This document shows, one piece after another, positions 1 through 8,661 of a DNA stretch of 64,000 nt. Source of the stretch: Tianweitania populi. GTDB taxonomy: Bacteria; Pseudomonadota; Alphaproteobacteria; Rhizobiales; Rhizobiaceae. Both the position numbers and the translations under genes were made by a program. A model generated the notes under the pieces. It saw only the letters and a program-made list of their open reading frames with translations, was not told the DNA's origin and made no database searches. The stretch is from positions 1,163,501-1,227,500 of the forward strand of contig NZ_BMZQ01000002.1 in the NCBI RefSeq assembly GCF_014652875.1, read 5' to 3'. How positions within the stretch are numbered: the first letter of the stretch is position 1; each line of letters begins with the position of its first letter.

Positions 1-1351
1 GTGCGTCATAGAGTTCGTGCTTGTCGTAGCGCAAACCGCCCTGCAGCGTGAACGTGTCGGTCAGTGCCCAGGAGTCTTCGGCAAACAATGCATATTGCGT
101 GACCTGGAATTCTTCATCGATACCGGTGCGCCGGCCCGGGTTCTGGTCGGTCAGCTTGGCATCGTTGATTTGGCCGCCGGTCACCAGCGTATGGTCGCCC
201 CACAGGCTAAAGGGCGTGGTGAACTTGCCGTCGAGCACGGAGTTGCGGATTTCGGGCGAGCGGGCGTTTTCCACGAACTGGCCGACACGCGGTGTCCAGG
301 CATAGCTGGTGCGCTCCGCCCATTCCTGGCTGAAGGAGAACTCCGAGGTCGTCCAGCCCCAGCGGCCGATATGGGTCAGCGACCAGTGATCGCGGTCATT
401 GTAGTTGTAGGTGCCGGCGGCGTTGAGCGCCAGCGTTTCGCCCGCGGTCGCTTCACGCTGCACGCGGGTGGTGCCGCCTTCCAGCAGGAAGTCGTGGTTC
501 TCGTTGGGCGTGAACGTCAGACGACCGGTGATGTCGCGCTCTTCCGCCGATGTGACGCCGCTCAGGAAACTGTCTTCGCCGCGCCTGTAGCCGCGGCCCC
601 AGAACTGCAGGCCGAGCTTGTCCTGGAACACCGGGCCGCTGCCATAGAACGACACCTGGCCTGAATTGCCGTAGTCGGAATGCTGTTGCGCCGTCCCTTC
701 CAGCGTCACCGAGCCCGACCAGTGATCGGCGACCTTGCGGGTAATGATGTTGATGACGCCGCCCATCGCATCCGAGCCGTAAAGCGACGACATCGGACCG
801 CGCACGACTTCGATGCGCTCGATTGCCTGGATTGGCGGAATGAAGCTTTGTTCGAAACCGGAGTTGCCGTTGGTGCGGGCATCGCGCGTTGACTGCCGCT
901 TACCGTCCACCAGGATCAGCGTGTACTGACCAGGCAAACCGCGGATGAAGATGTCCTTTTCATTGGCCGCACCGGTGACCGCCACGCCCTGAACTTCGCG
1001 CAGCGCGTCGGTGAGATCGCGGAAGCTGCCTTTTTCCAGTTCCTCGCGTGAGATGACGGAAATCGACGCCGGCGCGTCCTTCACATTTTGTTCAAAACCG
1101 GTGGCGGTGACGACGACCTGTTCGAGATTGACCGTCTTCGAGCCGCCCTGGCTGTCATCAACGGTCTGCGCGCTTTCTTCCTCGTCGACGTTCTGAACCG
1201 TGCTTTGCGCCCAGGCAACGCTTGGAAGAATGGCAACTGCGGCAAGGCATGAGGTGCCGAGCAGCGCTGCGCCCCATCGTTTCCGGTTCTTCTCGCGCAG
1301 GATCAATCCTGCCTGCCCAACACCCGTTCCTGCGTTACGCTCTACGCTCAC
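1..1351 (-). CDS. TonB-dependent outer-membrane receptor, C-terminus cut by window edge
   Basis: Reading the minus strand from a GTG at 1351 gives an open frame that runs off the window start after about 450 residues. An N-terminal basic/hydrophobic stretch ends in AWA-QS near residue 48, consistent with a signal peptide. It is followed by a typical plug domain (QVVVTATGFEQ, DIFIRGLPGQYTLILVDGKR, IERIEVVRGPMSSLYGSDAM, GGVINIITRK) and the first beta-barrel strands. Such receptors use TonB-ExbBD energy to import ferric siderophores, haem or cobalamin across the outer membrane. The plug resembles FepA/CirA-type receptors, but the substrate cannot be told from this part. No in-frame ATG fits the signal peptide, so GTG is the best start. 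It is divergent from the YbiB-like gene at 1481. Confidence 0.9.
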   Translation of the reverse strand, partial: MSVERNAGTGVGQAGLILREKNRKRWGAALLGTSCLAAVAILPSVAWAQSTVQNVDEEESAQTVDDSQGGSKTVNLEQVVVTATGFEQNVKDAPASISVISREELEKGSFRDLTDALREVQGVAVTGAANEKDIFIRGLPGQYTLILVDGKRQSTRDARTNGNSGFEQSFIPPIQAIERIEVVRGPMSSLYGSDAMGGVINIITRKVADHWSGSVTLEGTAQQHSDYGNSGQVSFYGSGPVFQDKLGLQFWGRGYRRGEDSFLSGVTSAEERDITGRLTFTPNENHDFLLEGGTTRVQREATAGETLALNAAGTYNYNDRDHWSLTHIGRWGWTTSEFSFSQEWAERTSYAWTPRVGQFVENARSPEIRNSVLDGKFTTPFSLWGDHTLVTGGQINDAKLTDQNPGRRTGIDEEFQVTQYALFAEDSWALTDTFTLQGGLRYDKHELYDA

Positions 1352-1480
1352 AGCCCCGGCCCCCTAAAACTTGAGTAGTGCGGTCTTCTTAGATAGGAAG
1401 GTGGAGGGGTCAAGCCGTCGTGTTTTTGAGTGGTTCCATCTTCAGGAATACGCAAAACACTCGCAAAGGAGGCAAGGGTC

Positions 1481-2980
1481 GTGAAGGGCGCGAGCCAAGT
1501 TAGACAAGAGGATGATCTTGAACCTGTCGCCATTCAGGCGTTGAAGGTGCAAGCAAGCGCCGCCGAGTGCGAGGGCTCCAGATCACCGCTTGGCCGGCTT
1601 CGTCTCCTTGTTGCGCTGGATGCGTTGCTTGTGCACGGCTCGGTCGGCAAGGCTGCCGAGCAGATGGGGATCGGTGCACCAGCCATGAGCCGCCTTCTGC
1701 AACAAATCCGTGCCACCTATGGCGATCGCATTCTGGTGAAAACGGCGCGCGGCATGGTGCCGACGCCGTTCGCCGAAACTTTGCGCATGCGGCTGCGCGC
1801 GCTGGCAACTGAAACCAGCGATCTTCTCGATGTGTCGCAGCCGGTGGAGCCGCGCACACCGCGCGCGCAGTCCAACAAGGCGCCGATCGTCGCCGCACCG
1901 CCTTTGGCCATGCAGGCGGATCTTTCGGTCAACGGACCGACGCCGGCGGACTTCGCGGCCAAGCTCGCTCGGATCGGCCCGCGTGCGGAGCCGCGGCAGC
2001 GCCTGGCGAAGTTCGTGGCGACGATCGGGGCGGGTGCCGGCCGCAGTCGACCGCTGACGGTGGAAGAAGCCGACGAGGCCTTTGCGCTGATCCTCGCCGG
2101 CAAGGCCGATCCGATCCAGATCGGCGCCTTTCTGGTTGTGCTGCATTATCGTGGCGTGACCGCAGCCGAACTTGCCGGGCTGGTTCAAGCAAGCCGCCGT
2201 CATATCGGTGCACCGGATATCGGCGCTGGCGCGGTTGATTTGGATTGGCCAGCCTATCTCTCGCCGAAAGCCTCTTACGAGCCGTGGTTCCTGCTGGCAG
2301 CCAAGCTGGTTGCGCAAGCGGGCTACCGGGTGCTGATCCATGGCTCGGCCGCAAATCCTACGGAGGGCGAGCGAATGGCGGACAGCGCGCGCATTCTGCG
2401 CATGCCGATCGCCGCAAGCCTCGGCGACGCATCCGATGGGATCGCCGAACAGGGGATCGCCTATCTGCCGCTTTCTGCCATGTCTCAGCAGATCCAAGCG
2501 CTGACGGCGCTCTACAGCCTGTTCGAAATGCGATCGCCGCTGAACATTGCGACGCATTTGCTCAATCCGCTGGGTGCGGCGGCAAGCCTGCTGGGCGCTT
2601 CGCGCGCGATGTACCAGACTGGGCCCCGGGATGCCGCAGCACTGCTCGGCTGGCGCGATTTGGCGGTTTTGTCCAACAAGCGCGATGTCGCGGAAGCAAC
2701 ACCCTATCGCGCCACCAAGCTGCATCGGCTGGTGGATGGCGTGGCTGAAACGACGTTGCTGCCGTCGCAAGCCGAACCTGCGGCCTTGCAGCCGATCGGT
2801 CTTACCAGCCTGGAATATTGGCAGTCTGTCTGGGAAGGACGCGTGCGCGACGCTCGTCCGCGGCAGATCGTGATCGATACGGCGGCAGCCGCCCTTCTGA
2901 TGCTGGAGCGGGGTGCAGCAGACGCCTTTGCCGCCAAACAAGAAAAGGCGGCCGCCTTGTGGGACGGCCGCCTGGGCTAG
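1481..2980 (+). CDS. DNA-binding TrpD2/YbiB-type glycosyl transferase family 3 protein with LysR-like HTH
   Basis: 499 residues from GTG 1481, chosen over an upstream in-frame start at 1430 because AAAGGAGG (1465–1472) lies 8 nt before it. Residues about 37–105 form a LysR-type winged helix (VHGSVGKAAEQMGIGAPAMS then LLQQIRATYGDRILVKTARG). The remainder resembles the anthranilate phosphoribosyltransferase fold (helical N-domain, then the nucleoside-phosphorylase-like domain with YRVLIHG). The PRPP-binding GTGGD and KHGNR signatures of true TrpD are not recognisable, so catalysis is doubtful. YbiB/TrpD2 proteins of this fold bind DNA rather than anthranilate. The likely role is a DNA-binding or regulatory protein; the target is unknown. 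It faces away from the TonB receptor gene. Confidence 0.8.
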   Translation: MKGASQVRQEDDLEPVAIQALKVQASAAECEGSRSPLGRLRLLVALDALLVHGSVGKAAEQMGIGAPAMSRLLQQIRATYGDRILVKTARGMVPTPFAETLRMRLRALATETSDLLDVSQPVEPRTPRAQSNKAPIVAAPPLAMQADLSVNGPTPADFAAKLARIGPRAEPRQRLAKFVATIGAGAGRSRPLTVEEADEAFALILAGKADPIQIGAFLVVLHYRGVTAAELAGLVQASRRHIGAPDIGAGAVDLDWPAYLSPKASYEPWFLLAAKLVAQAGYRVLIHGSAANPTEGERMADSARILRMPIAASLGDASDGIAEQGIAYLPLSAMSQQIQALTALYSLFEMRSPLNIATHLLNPLGAAASLLGASRAMYQTGPRDAAALLGWRDLAVLSNKRDVAEATPYRATKLHRLVDGVAETTLLPSQAEPAALQPIGLTSLEYWQSVWEGRVRDARPRQIVIDTAAAALLMLERGAADAFAAKQEKAAALWDGRLG

Positions 2981-3063
2981 AAGGCTTTGGAGGGGAACGG
3001 GGAGCCTTCCGCTTTATCCCGGCGTCACGCGGGGGGAGGAAAACGCCGGGAATGGGTGTTTGA

Positions 3064-4182
3064 TCAGGCGGCCAGGAAGAAGCCGTTGTCGATCGTGGCA
3101 CCAACAAGCGCGACGTTTTCCGCGCTGTCGGAGAAGCCTGCTAGAACCTGTGCACGGCTTTGCGCGCCTGCATCGAGCTGGTCGGTCCAGTAATCGATGC
3201 CGGCATCTTCGCCCGCACGCTGCAGGATGTTTTCGTAGAGCTCTTCGATGAAGTCCTGCGTGGTCAGCGCACCATAGGTCTGCTGGAACTCGCGTGAGGC
3301 CAGGAAGTCCGCCGCAACCTCGGTCATGCCCTTGGCGCCACTGTCGAGAACGTCGATCCAGTAGTCGAGACCGGCCGCATCGGGTGCGCGGTCGAAGGCC
3401 GCCTGGTAGATGCGGTAGGCATAGCCTGCGGTTTCGCCGATGCCAGTGTCCAGATGCAGTGTACCGTCGGAGAAGTCGATGCGCTCCACGTTCTGGAAAT
3501 AATCGACCTTGTCGCCGTTGGAAATGAACACGCCATTGGCCTGAACCGCATAGTTGAAGCCGGACGCCGAGGCTGCATAGGAGGCGCGGTCCGTGCTGCC
3601 CATGCCCTCTACATAATGGGACTGGCTGAGATTGATGACGAAGCGGTCAGCCCCTTCCGTGCCCATCAGCACGACATCGAAGTCGCCGTCATCCGTGCTG
3701 TTGTCCGGCACGCCGTTGTTGTCGAGATCGCGGCTGATATCGAGGCCGAGATTGATCGTGTCGAGAAGATTGACGTCGATTAGGCCGTCACCGTCGCGAT
3801 CGAGAAGCGTGGCATTGATGCCATCATTGAGCAGTCCGACATCCACCAGGCCGTCGCCATCGCTGTCCAGCACGGACAGGCTGATGAGGTGGCTGCCATT
3901 GCTGTCTGGAAGGATGCCGAGCCGCAGCAGTGCCTGCTGATCGAGAAGATTGACGTTGACCAGACCGTCGAGCAGGCCGGTCGTGTTCACACTGGCTCCA
4001 GCGGAAGCTCCGCCGCTGCCACTGCCCGAACCACCGGTGATCGGGGTCAGAAGACCGCCAAGGCCGCCAGAGCCCAGGCCACCGGAGCTGCCGCCGCCCG
4101 ATCCGTTTCCACCCTGTCCGCCGCCGAGCAAACCGTCCAGCGCGCTTCCCAAACCACCAAGCGTATTACCAAGAACACCCAT
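3064..4182 (-). CDS. Secreted DUF4214 protein with Gly-rich linker and Ca-binding-like repeats
   Basis: 372 residues, preceded by a strong Shine-Dalgarno (AAAAAGGAGG, 5 nt from the ATG). Residues 1–70 are a Gly/Ser-rich low-complexity linker with no classical signal peptide. Residues about 75–170 hold acidic repeats of the form LDSDGDGLVDVGLLND, LDRDGDGLIDVNLLD and LDNNGVPDNSTDDGD, like EF-hand or thrombospondin type 3 calcium loops. An RTX-like GTEGADRFVIN follows. The C-terminus has two DUF4214 units (AGLDYWIDVLDSGAKGM and AGIDYWTDQLDAGAQS). Proteins with RTX-like loops and C-terminal DUF4214 are commonly type I secretion substrates, often S-layer- or adhesin-like, so export by an ABC/HlyD/TolC system encoded elsewhere is inferred. 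No secretion gene is adjacent. Confidence 0.72.
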   Translation of the reverse strand: MGVLGNTLGGLGSALDGLLGGGQGGNGSGGGSSGGLGSGGLGGLLTPITGGSGSGSGGASAGASVNTTGLLDGLVNVNLLDQQALLRLGILPDSNGSHLISLSVLDSDGDGLVDVGLLNDGINATLLDRDGDGLIDVNLLDTINLGLDISRDLDNNGVPDNSTDDGDFDVVLMGTEGADRFVINLSQSHYVEGMGSTDRASYAASASGFNYAVQANGVFISNGDKVDYFQNVERIDFSDGTLHLDTGIGETAGYAYRIYQAAFDRAPDAAGLDYWIDVLDSGAKGMTEVAADFLASREFQQTYGALTTQDFIEELYENILQRAGEDAGIDYWTDQLDAGAQSRAQVLAGFSDSAENVALVGATIDNGFFLAA

Positions 4183-4464
4183 GACAACCTCCTTTTTGGG
4201 TTTATTCAGGGGAGGCTGGCCGACGGAATTGAAGTACGTGTTAATTCAATCGGCAGTTTTGTAAGAATGCATAGATTGCTATCTGAAGTAGAGTAACGTG
4301 GTTATCGTATGCTTTTATTGATGCGAGTCGGGGATGCTTTGCCGTTGTTCTTCCATGTCTTAAACGGAAGGGTGCGGTCATCCTCGCCTGCGCCAATGCC
4401 CTGCGCTTGACGCGGCGCGCTTAGGCGACTAGCCCCGGCCCTGCATCTGCCCGGAGCTTATCTC
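4183..4464. other. Intergenic region between divergent DUF4214 and rpe genes
   Basis: This 282-nt stretch holds the ribosome binding site of the minus-strand gene at its left end and a GGAG before rpe at its right end. It is visibly richer in A/T around 4220–4360 than the flanking genes, as expected of a promoter-bearing region. No clear -35/-10 pair or hairpin was identified. Confidence 0.4.
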
Positions 4465-5151
4465 ATGCCGCATCCGACGATCATCGCCCCCTCGGTTCTG
4501 TCCGCGGACTTCGCGCGGCTGGGTGAAGAAGTCGAAGCTGTGGTGGAAGCGGGCGCCGACTGGATCCATCTCGACGTGATGGACGGGCATTTCGTGCCGA
4601 ACATCACCTTCGGCCCGCCGGTTATCAAGGCGATACGCAAGCACACCAAGGCGTTCTTCGACTGTCATCTGATGATCGCGCCGACCGACACCTATCTTGA
4701 AGCCTTCGCCGATGCCGGCTGCGACGCGGTCACCGTTCATGCCGAAGCCGGTCCGCATCTCGACCGCTCGCTTCAGGCGATCAAGGCGCTGGGCAAAAAG
4801 GCCGGCGTGGCGCTCAACCCTTCGACGCCTGAAAGCGTCATCGAATATGTGCTCGACCGGCTCGACCTCGTTCTCTTGATGACCGTCAATCCCGGTTTCG
4901 GCGGCCAGGCCTTCATCCCATCGGTGGTGGAGAAGGTGCGGCGGGTCAAGACGATGATCGCCGATCGACCGATTCAGATTTCCATCGACGGCGGAGTCAC
5001 GCCCAAGACCGCACCGCTGGTTGCAGGGGCCGGCGCGCAAGTTCTGGTTGCGGGATCGGCCGTGTTCCAGCCCGGCGGCATCGAAACCTACCGCCGCAAT
5101 ATTCTAGCCATCCGCCAGGCAGCGGACGGCGCACATTCGGAGATCGCATGA
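4465..5151 (+). CDS. rpe: Ribulose-phosphate 3-epimerase
   Basis: 228 residues, the usual family length. The enzyme interconverts ribulose 5-phosphate and xylulose 5-phosphate in the pentose-phosphate pathway (and in the Calvin cycle where present). Family motifs are complete: [27 protein letters not shown] (H35 and D37 as metal/catalytic residues), [14 protein letters not shown], and SIDGGV near the C-terminus. ATG 4465 follows CGGAG with normal spacing. The stop overlaps the start of gph by four bases (ATGA), so the two are co-translated. Confidence 0.97.
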   Translation: MPHPTIIAPSVLSADFARLGEEVEAVVEAGADWIHLDVMDGHFVPNITFGPPVIKAIRKHTKAFFDCHLMIAPTDTYLEAFADAGCDAVTVHAEAGPHLDRSLQAIKALGKKAGVALNPSTPESVIEYVLDRLDLVLLMTVNPGFGGQAFIPSVVEKVRRVKTMIADRPIQISIDGGVTPKTAPLVAGAGAQVLVAGSAVFQPGGIETYRRNILAIRQAADGAHSEIA

Positions 5152-5828
5152 CGTCCTGGCCCAAAGCGGTGCTGTTCGATTTCGACGGCACGCTGATCGA
5201 TTCCGCTCTCGATATCCACGCCGCCACCAACATGCTGCTTGCGCGCGACGGCCTTGGCCCGGTCTCGCTAGACGACGTCAAGGCGATGATCGGGGAGGGC
5301 ACCCGCAAGCTGGTGGACCGCGCCTTTGCGGCCGCCGGTCGTCCGCTGAACGAGGCAGAACTTGATGACAAGTACGGTCAGATGGTGCCGCTTTATGCCG
5401 CGAACCTCACCAAGCTCACGCAGCTGATGCCCGGTACGGCGGATGCGCTGGCAGCCCTTCATCAGCAGGGCATCGCCATGGCGCTTGTCACCAACAAGCC
5501 GGATTTTGCCATTGCCGAAATCCTCGGTCATTTCGATCTCACGCGTTATTTCCCGGTGATCGTCGGCGGCGATTCCGGCGTGCCGCATAAGCCCGCGCCC
5601 GACATGCTGTTCCTGGCCTTGTCCAAGCTCGGCGTTGAAGCGGCGGATGCCGTGTTTGTCGGCGACAGCCCGGCCGATGCGCGTTCGGCTCATGCTGCCG
5701 GCATGAAGCTGGTGCTGATCGAAGGCGGCTATTCGCGCGAACCTCTGGAAAGCCTTGGCGCCGATGTCGTTCTCCACGACATGAGCGAGCTGAACGCAGC
5801 CTTGACCCGTCTGGCGCCGCAAGGCTGA
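5148..5828 (+). CDS. gph: Phosphoglycolate phosphatase, HAD superfamily
   Basis: 226 residues. It hydrolyses 2-phosphoglycolate, formed by DNA repair or Rubisco oxygenation, to glycolate. The HAD motif I is [10 protein letters not shown] with nucleophile D11 and acid D13; motif II is VTNKPD, and motifs III/IV are seen around HKPAPDML and [16 protein letters not shown]. It overlaps rpe by ATGA, an rpe–gph arrangement found in many Proteobacteria. No terminator follows; cpdR starts 76 nt downstream on the same strand. Confidence 0.93.
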   Translation: MTSWPKAVLFDFDGTLIDSALDIHAATNMLLARDGLGPVSLDDVKAMIGEGTRKLVDRAFAAAGRPLNEAELDDKYGQMVPLYAANLTKLTQLMPGTADALAALHQQGIAMALVTNKPDFAIAEILGHFDLTRYFPVIVGGDSGVPHKPAPDMLFLALSKLGVEAADAVFVGDSPADARSAHAAGMKLVLIEGGYSREPLESLGADVVLHDMSELNAALTRLAPQG

Positions 5829-5904
5829 GGCGCCAGCAACAGCTCCATCGCCCTCAATGGGCGCGTTCAGCGAACGTCAAGCATTGGCGGCTAGGTTCCC
5901 CGTC

Positions 5905-6270
5905 ATGGGGAAGCTTCTGATTGTTGAAGACGACGAATCGGTGCGCATGTTTACCGCGCGCGCTCTGACTGCGTCCGGGCACACGGTGGAAACGGCGGCC
6001 GACGGCGAAGACGGGCTGGCGGCGATCATGGCTGCGCATGGCCAGTTCGACCTCGTTCTGTCGGATATTCGCATGCCTGTCATGGACGGCATCGAAATGG
6101 CGAAGCAGGCCGCGAACGCCTTTCCCGGTTTGCGCATTCTCCTGATGACCGGCTATGCCGAGCAGCGCGAGCGGGCAGCCGAGCTGGACAGCATCGTCAT
6201 CGATGTCGTGTCAAAGCCCTTCACGCTCGCCGATATCCGCAACAAGGTCCGCGACGCACTATCGCGGTAG
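5905..6270 (+). CDS. cpdR: CpdR-like single-domain response regulator
   Basis: 121 residues from ATG 5905. An in-frame ATG at 5857 would add 16 unconserved residues and lacks a ribosome binding site. It is a stand-alone receiver domain with acidic pocket E8-D9-D10, phosphoacceptor D54 (LVLSDIRMPVMDG), switch threonine in ILLMTGYAEQRERA and lysine in VSKPFTLADIR. The MTGYAxQRERA and KPFTLADIRxxV signatures match CpdR, which in Caulobacter and rhizobia helps ClpXP degrade cell-cycle proteins when unphosphorylated. Control by the CckA–ChpT relay is known for the family and only inferred here. Confidence 0.85.
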   Translation: MGKLLIVEDDESVRMFTARALTASGHTVETAADGEDGLAAIMAAHGQFDLVLSDIRMPVMDGIEMAKQAANAFPGLRILLMTGYAEQRERAAELDSIVIDVVSKPFTLADIRNKVRDALSR

Positions 6271-6393
6271 TGAATCTGGTACGCGAGTTAGCGCAGTGTC
6301 AGGAGCCAGCGATCACTTTCCGCGCTCCCAGGAACAAGCACTGTTTTGTTTGAGTTACCTCTGGCCGCCACAGGGCTGTGCCGGAGTAAGCGC

Positions 6394-7515
6394 GTGCTGG
6401 ACCCAACCGAAAAACTAGACCCGATCGACGAGACGAACAGCGTTCCCGGGACAAGTGAAACCACGGGCGATAAGCTAGAAGCCATCGTTGAAGTGCCGAA
6501 GATCCCTGGCCTGGTTTACCAGACCGACGAAGGTCCCGGCATCACACGCATCCGTGCCGGCACCGGCTTTGGTTATCGTGACCACGACGGCAAGAAGATC
6601 ACGGATATGGAGACGCGCGACCGCATCCGCATGCTGGCAATCCCGCCTGCCTGGGAAAATGTCTGGATCTCGCCCAATCCTGCCGGCCACATCCAGGCCA
6701 CCGGGCGCGATGCGAAGGGCCGCAAGCAATATCGCTACCATGCCAAATGGTCTGAGCATCGCGGCGAAGAGAAATATTCCAACCTCAGCAATTTTGCCGA
6801 TGCTCTGCCGGCCTTGCGCATGCAGGTGGAAAGCGATCTGCGCCGCAACGGCCTGCCCTTCGAGCGCGTCGTGGCCTCCATTGTCTGGCTGCTCGACAAC
6901 ACGATGATCCGCGTCGGCAACCCGGCCTATGCCCGCGACAACAAGAGCTTTGGCTTGACCACCTTGCGCGATCGCCATGTGAAGATCGAAGGCTCCAAGC
7001 TTCGTTTCGCCTTTCGCGGCAAGTCTGGCAAGGAATGGAATCTCGGCCTGGTCGATCGCCGCATGGCAAAGCTCATTCGCGCCACGCAGGATCTGCCGGG
7101 ACAATCGCTGTTCCAGTATCTCGATGACGAAGGCGGGCGGCATGCCATCCGTTCCGACGAGGTCAACGCCTATATTCGCGAACATACCGGCGGCGAATTT
7201 TCGGCGCGCAATTTTCGGACCTGGGGCGGCACCATCAGCGCGGCTTCCATCTTCAAGGAAACGCCTTTGCCGGAAACGCAGCGCGCCACCAAGGTTGCGC
7301 TTAACGGCGCCATCGACAAGGTGGCAGTCCGTCTCGGCAATACGCGCGCGGTTTGCCGCCGGTCCTATATCCATCCCCGCGTGATCGAAGGCTGGTCTGA
7401 CGGCACGCTGGAAGCCGAACTTCGGGAGGCTCGCCGCTCCTGGCGCAAGCCGGTGGAGGGGCTCGACGAGGAAGAAACCACAGTCAAGAAATGGTTATCC
7501 GCTCGGCAGGCCTGA
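6394..7515 (+). CDS. DNA topoisomerase IB (poxvirus/eukaryote type)
   Basis: 373 residues if GTG 6394 is used; it has GGAG 7 nt upstream. A TTG at 6346 would extend it by 16 residues without a good ribosome binding site. The enzyme relaxes supercoils through a 3'-phosphotyrosyl intermediate. Seen are the N-terminal domain (GITRIRAGTGFGYRDHDGKKI, AIPPAWENVWISP, GHIQATGRDAKGRKQYRYH), the catalytic domain (IRVGNPAYARDNKSFGLTTL), and the active-site tyrosine, about residue 325, in CRRSYIHPRV. Bacterial homologues are accessory to topoisomerase IA and gyrase. The gene stands alone between cpdR and a membrane protein gene. Confidence 0.92.
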   Translation: MLDPTEKLDPIDETNSVPGTSETTGDKLEAIVEVPKIPGLVYQTDEGPGITRIRAGTGFGYRDHDGKKITDMETRDRIRMLAIPPAWENVWISPNPAGHIQATGRDAKGRKQYRYHAKWSEHRGEEKYSNLSNFADALPALRMQVESDLRRNGLPFERVVASIVWLLDNTMIRVGNPAYARDNKSFGLTTLRDRHVKIEGSKLRFAFRGKSGKEWNLGLVDRRMAKLIRATQDLPGQSLFQYLDDEGGRHAIRSDEVNAYIREHTGGEFSARNFRTWGGTISAASIFKETPLPETQRATKVALNGAIDKVAVRLGNTRAVCRRSYIHPRVIEGWSDGTLEAELREARRSWRKPVEGLDEEETTVKKWLSARQA

Positions 7516-7531
7516 AGCGATCAATCGCTTC
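7514..7531. terminator. Perfect 8-bp hairpin at the topoisomerase IB stop codon
   Basis: GAAGCGAT-CA-ATCGCTTC forms an 18-nt palindrome that begins inside the TGA stop codon. The following sequence is not a clear T-run, so it may be a weak terminator or an mRNA 3'-end stabiliser. Confidence 0.35.
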
Positions 7532-7633
7532 CTTCAAACCATCGTTTCTTGACCCATTCTGTGTCAGGGTCCATCACGCAGGCGCAGCATGGGTGGCTGT
7601 ATTCGCGGAGGATGGAAGGCTGATCGAACTGGT

Positions 7634-8593
7634 ATGAAGCTTTCGAAATTTATCTGGCCGGTTGTCGGCATCGTCGCTGTCTTGTTTTCGATCTGGCTGC
7701 TGGTCCAGGAACTGCGTGGTCTTTCCCTCGACGAGCTGATGGAAAGCTTCGCGGCCATTCCGCTGCATCGCTGGATCCTGGCAGGCCTGTCGACCCTTGT
7801 CGCTTATATCGGTCTTGCAGGTTACGACCGCGTCGCGCTGCTGCATCTCGGGCGCAAGGGCATCTCCTTCACCTTTATCGCGCTTTGCTCCTTCACGACC
7901 TATGCCCTGTCGCACAATATCGGCGCCTCGGTGTTTTCAGGCGCCGTCGTGCGCTACCGTGCCTATGGCTCGAAGGGGTTGAGCGCGCGCGAGATCGGCA
8001 TTCTGGTCGCCTTCTCGTCCTTCACCTTCGTGCTCGGCGTCATGCTTTTGTTCGGGCTGGTGCTGGTCACCCATCCGGCGATCACCGAACGCTTCGTCGG
8101 CCTTCTGCCGGTGGAGGCTTCCGCCGCGATGGGCTGGGTCCTGCTCGGGCTCGTGGCGCTTTACGTGATCTTTTCTTGGCTTGGTTTGCGGCCGCTGCGC
8201 ATCGGCACGTTCGAGCTGCATTATCCCCGTTTGCCGGTTGTGTCGCAGCAGCTTCTGATGGCGCCGATCGAGATCCTGGCTGCGGCCGCGATCATCTATT
8301 TCGCGCTGCCGGCCGAAGGTAATCCAGGCTACTGGATCGTGCTCGGCGTGTTTCTCGTGTCCTTCTCCGCCGCGCTGATTTCCCATGCACCGGGCGGCAT
8401 CGGCGTATTGGAACTCGTCTTCATCACCGCTTTACCGGAGATGCGGCAGGAGGATGTGCTGGCAGCGCTGCTGGTGTTCCGTCTGTTCTACCTCCTCATT
8501 CCCTTTGTGCTTGCCCTGTTCGTGATCCTCGGCTTCGAGCGCTCGCAGTTCGGCCGCAAGGAGATCGCTACGCCGCCCGTGCCGCCGAGCTGA
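7634..8593 (+). CDS. Lysylphosphatidylglycerol synthase-type transmembrane protein (UPF0104/YbhN-like)
   Basis: 319 residues from ATG 7634; an ATG at 7589 in the same frame is possible but adds a non-hydrophobic leader. About eight hydrophobic segments are seen, the first at residues 6–24 (FIWPVVGIVAVLFSIWLLV). The SHNIGASVFSGAVVRYRAYG and SHAPGGIGVLELVFI stretches are characteristic of the flippase-like membrane domain of MprF and YbhN. Unlike full MprF it has no C-terminal aminoacyl-transferase domain. It probably has a role in inner-membrane lipid handling or export; the substrate is unknown. Confidence 0.8.
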   Translation: MKLSKFIWPVVGIVAVLFSIWLLVQELRGLSLDELMESFAAIPLHRWILAGLSTLVAYIGLAGYDRVALLHLGRKGISFTFIALCSFTTYALSHNIGASVFSGAVVRYRAYGSKGLSAREIGILVAFSSFTFVLGVMLLFGLVLVTHPAITERFVGLLPVEASAAMGWVLLGLVALYVIFSWLGLRPLRIGTFELHYPRLPVVSQQLLMAPIEILAAAAIIYFALPAEGNPGYWIVLGVFLVSFSAALISHAPGGIGVLELVFITALPEMRQEDVLAALLVFRLFYLLIPFVLALFVILGFERSQFGRKEIATPPVPPS

Positions 8594-8661
8594 GGCCAAC
8601 AGTCCGAGGCGCACCAAGCGCGGGCGAGCTTTGGGCCAGCGCCTATCCGAAAGGAGCAGGA

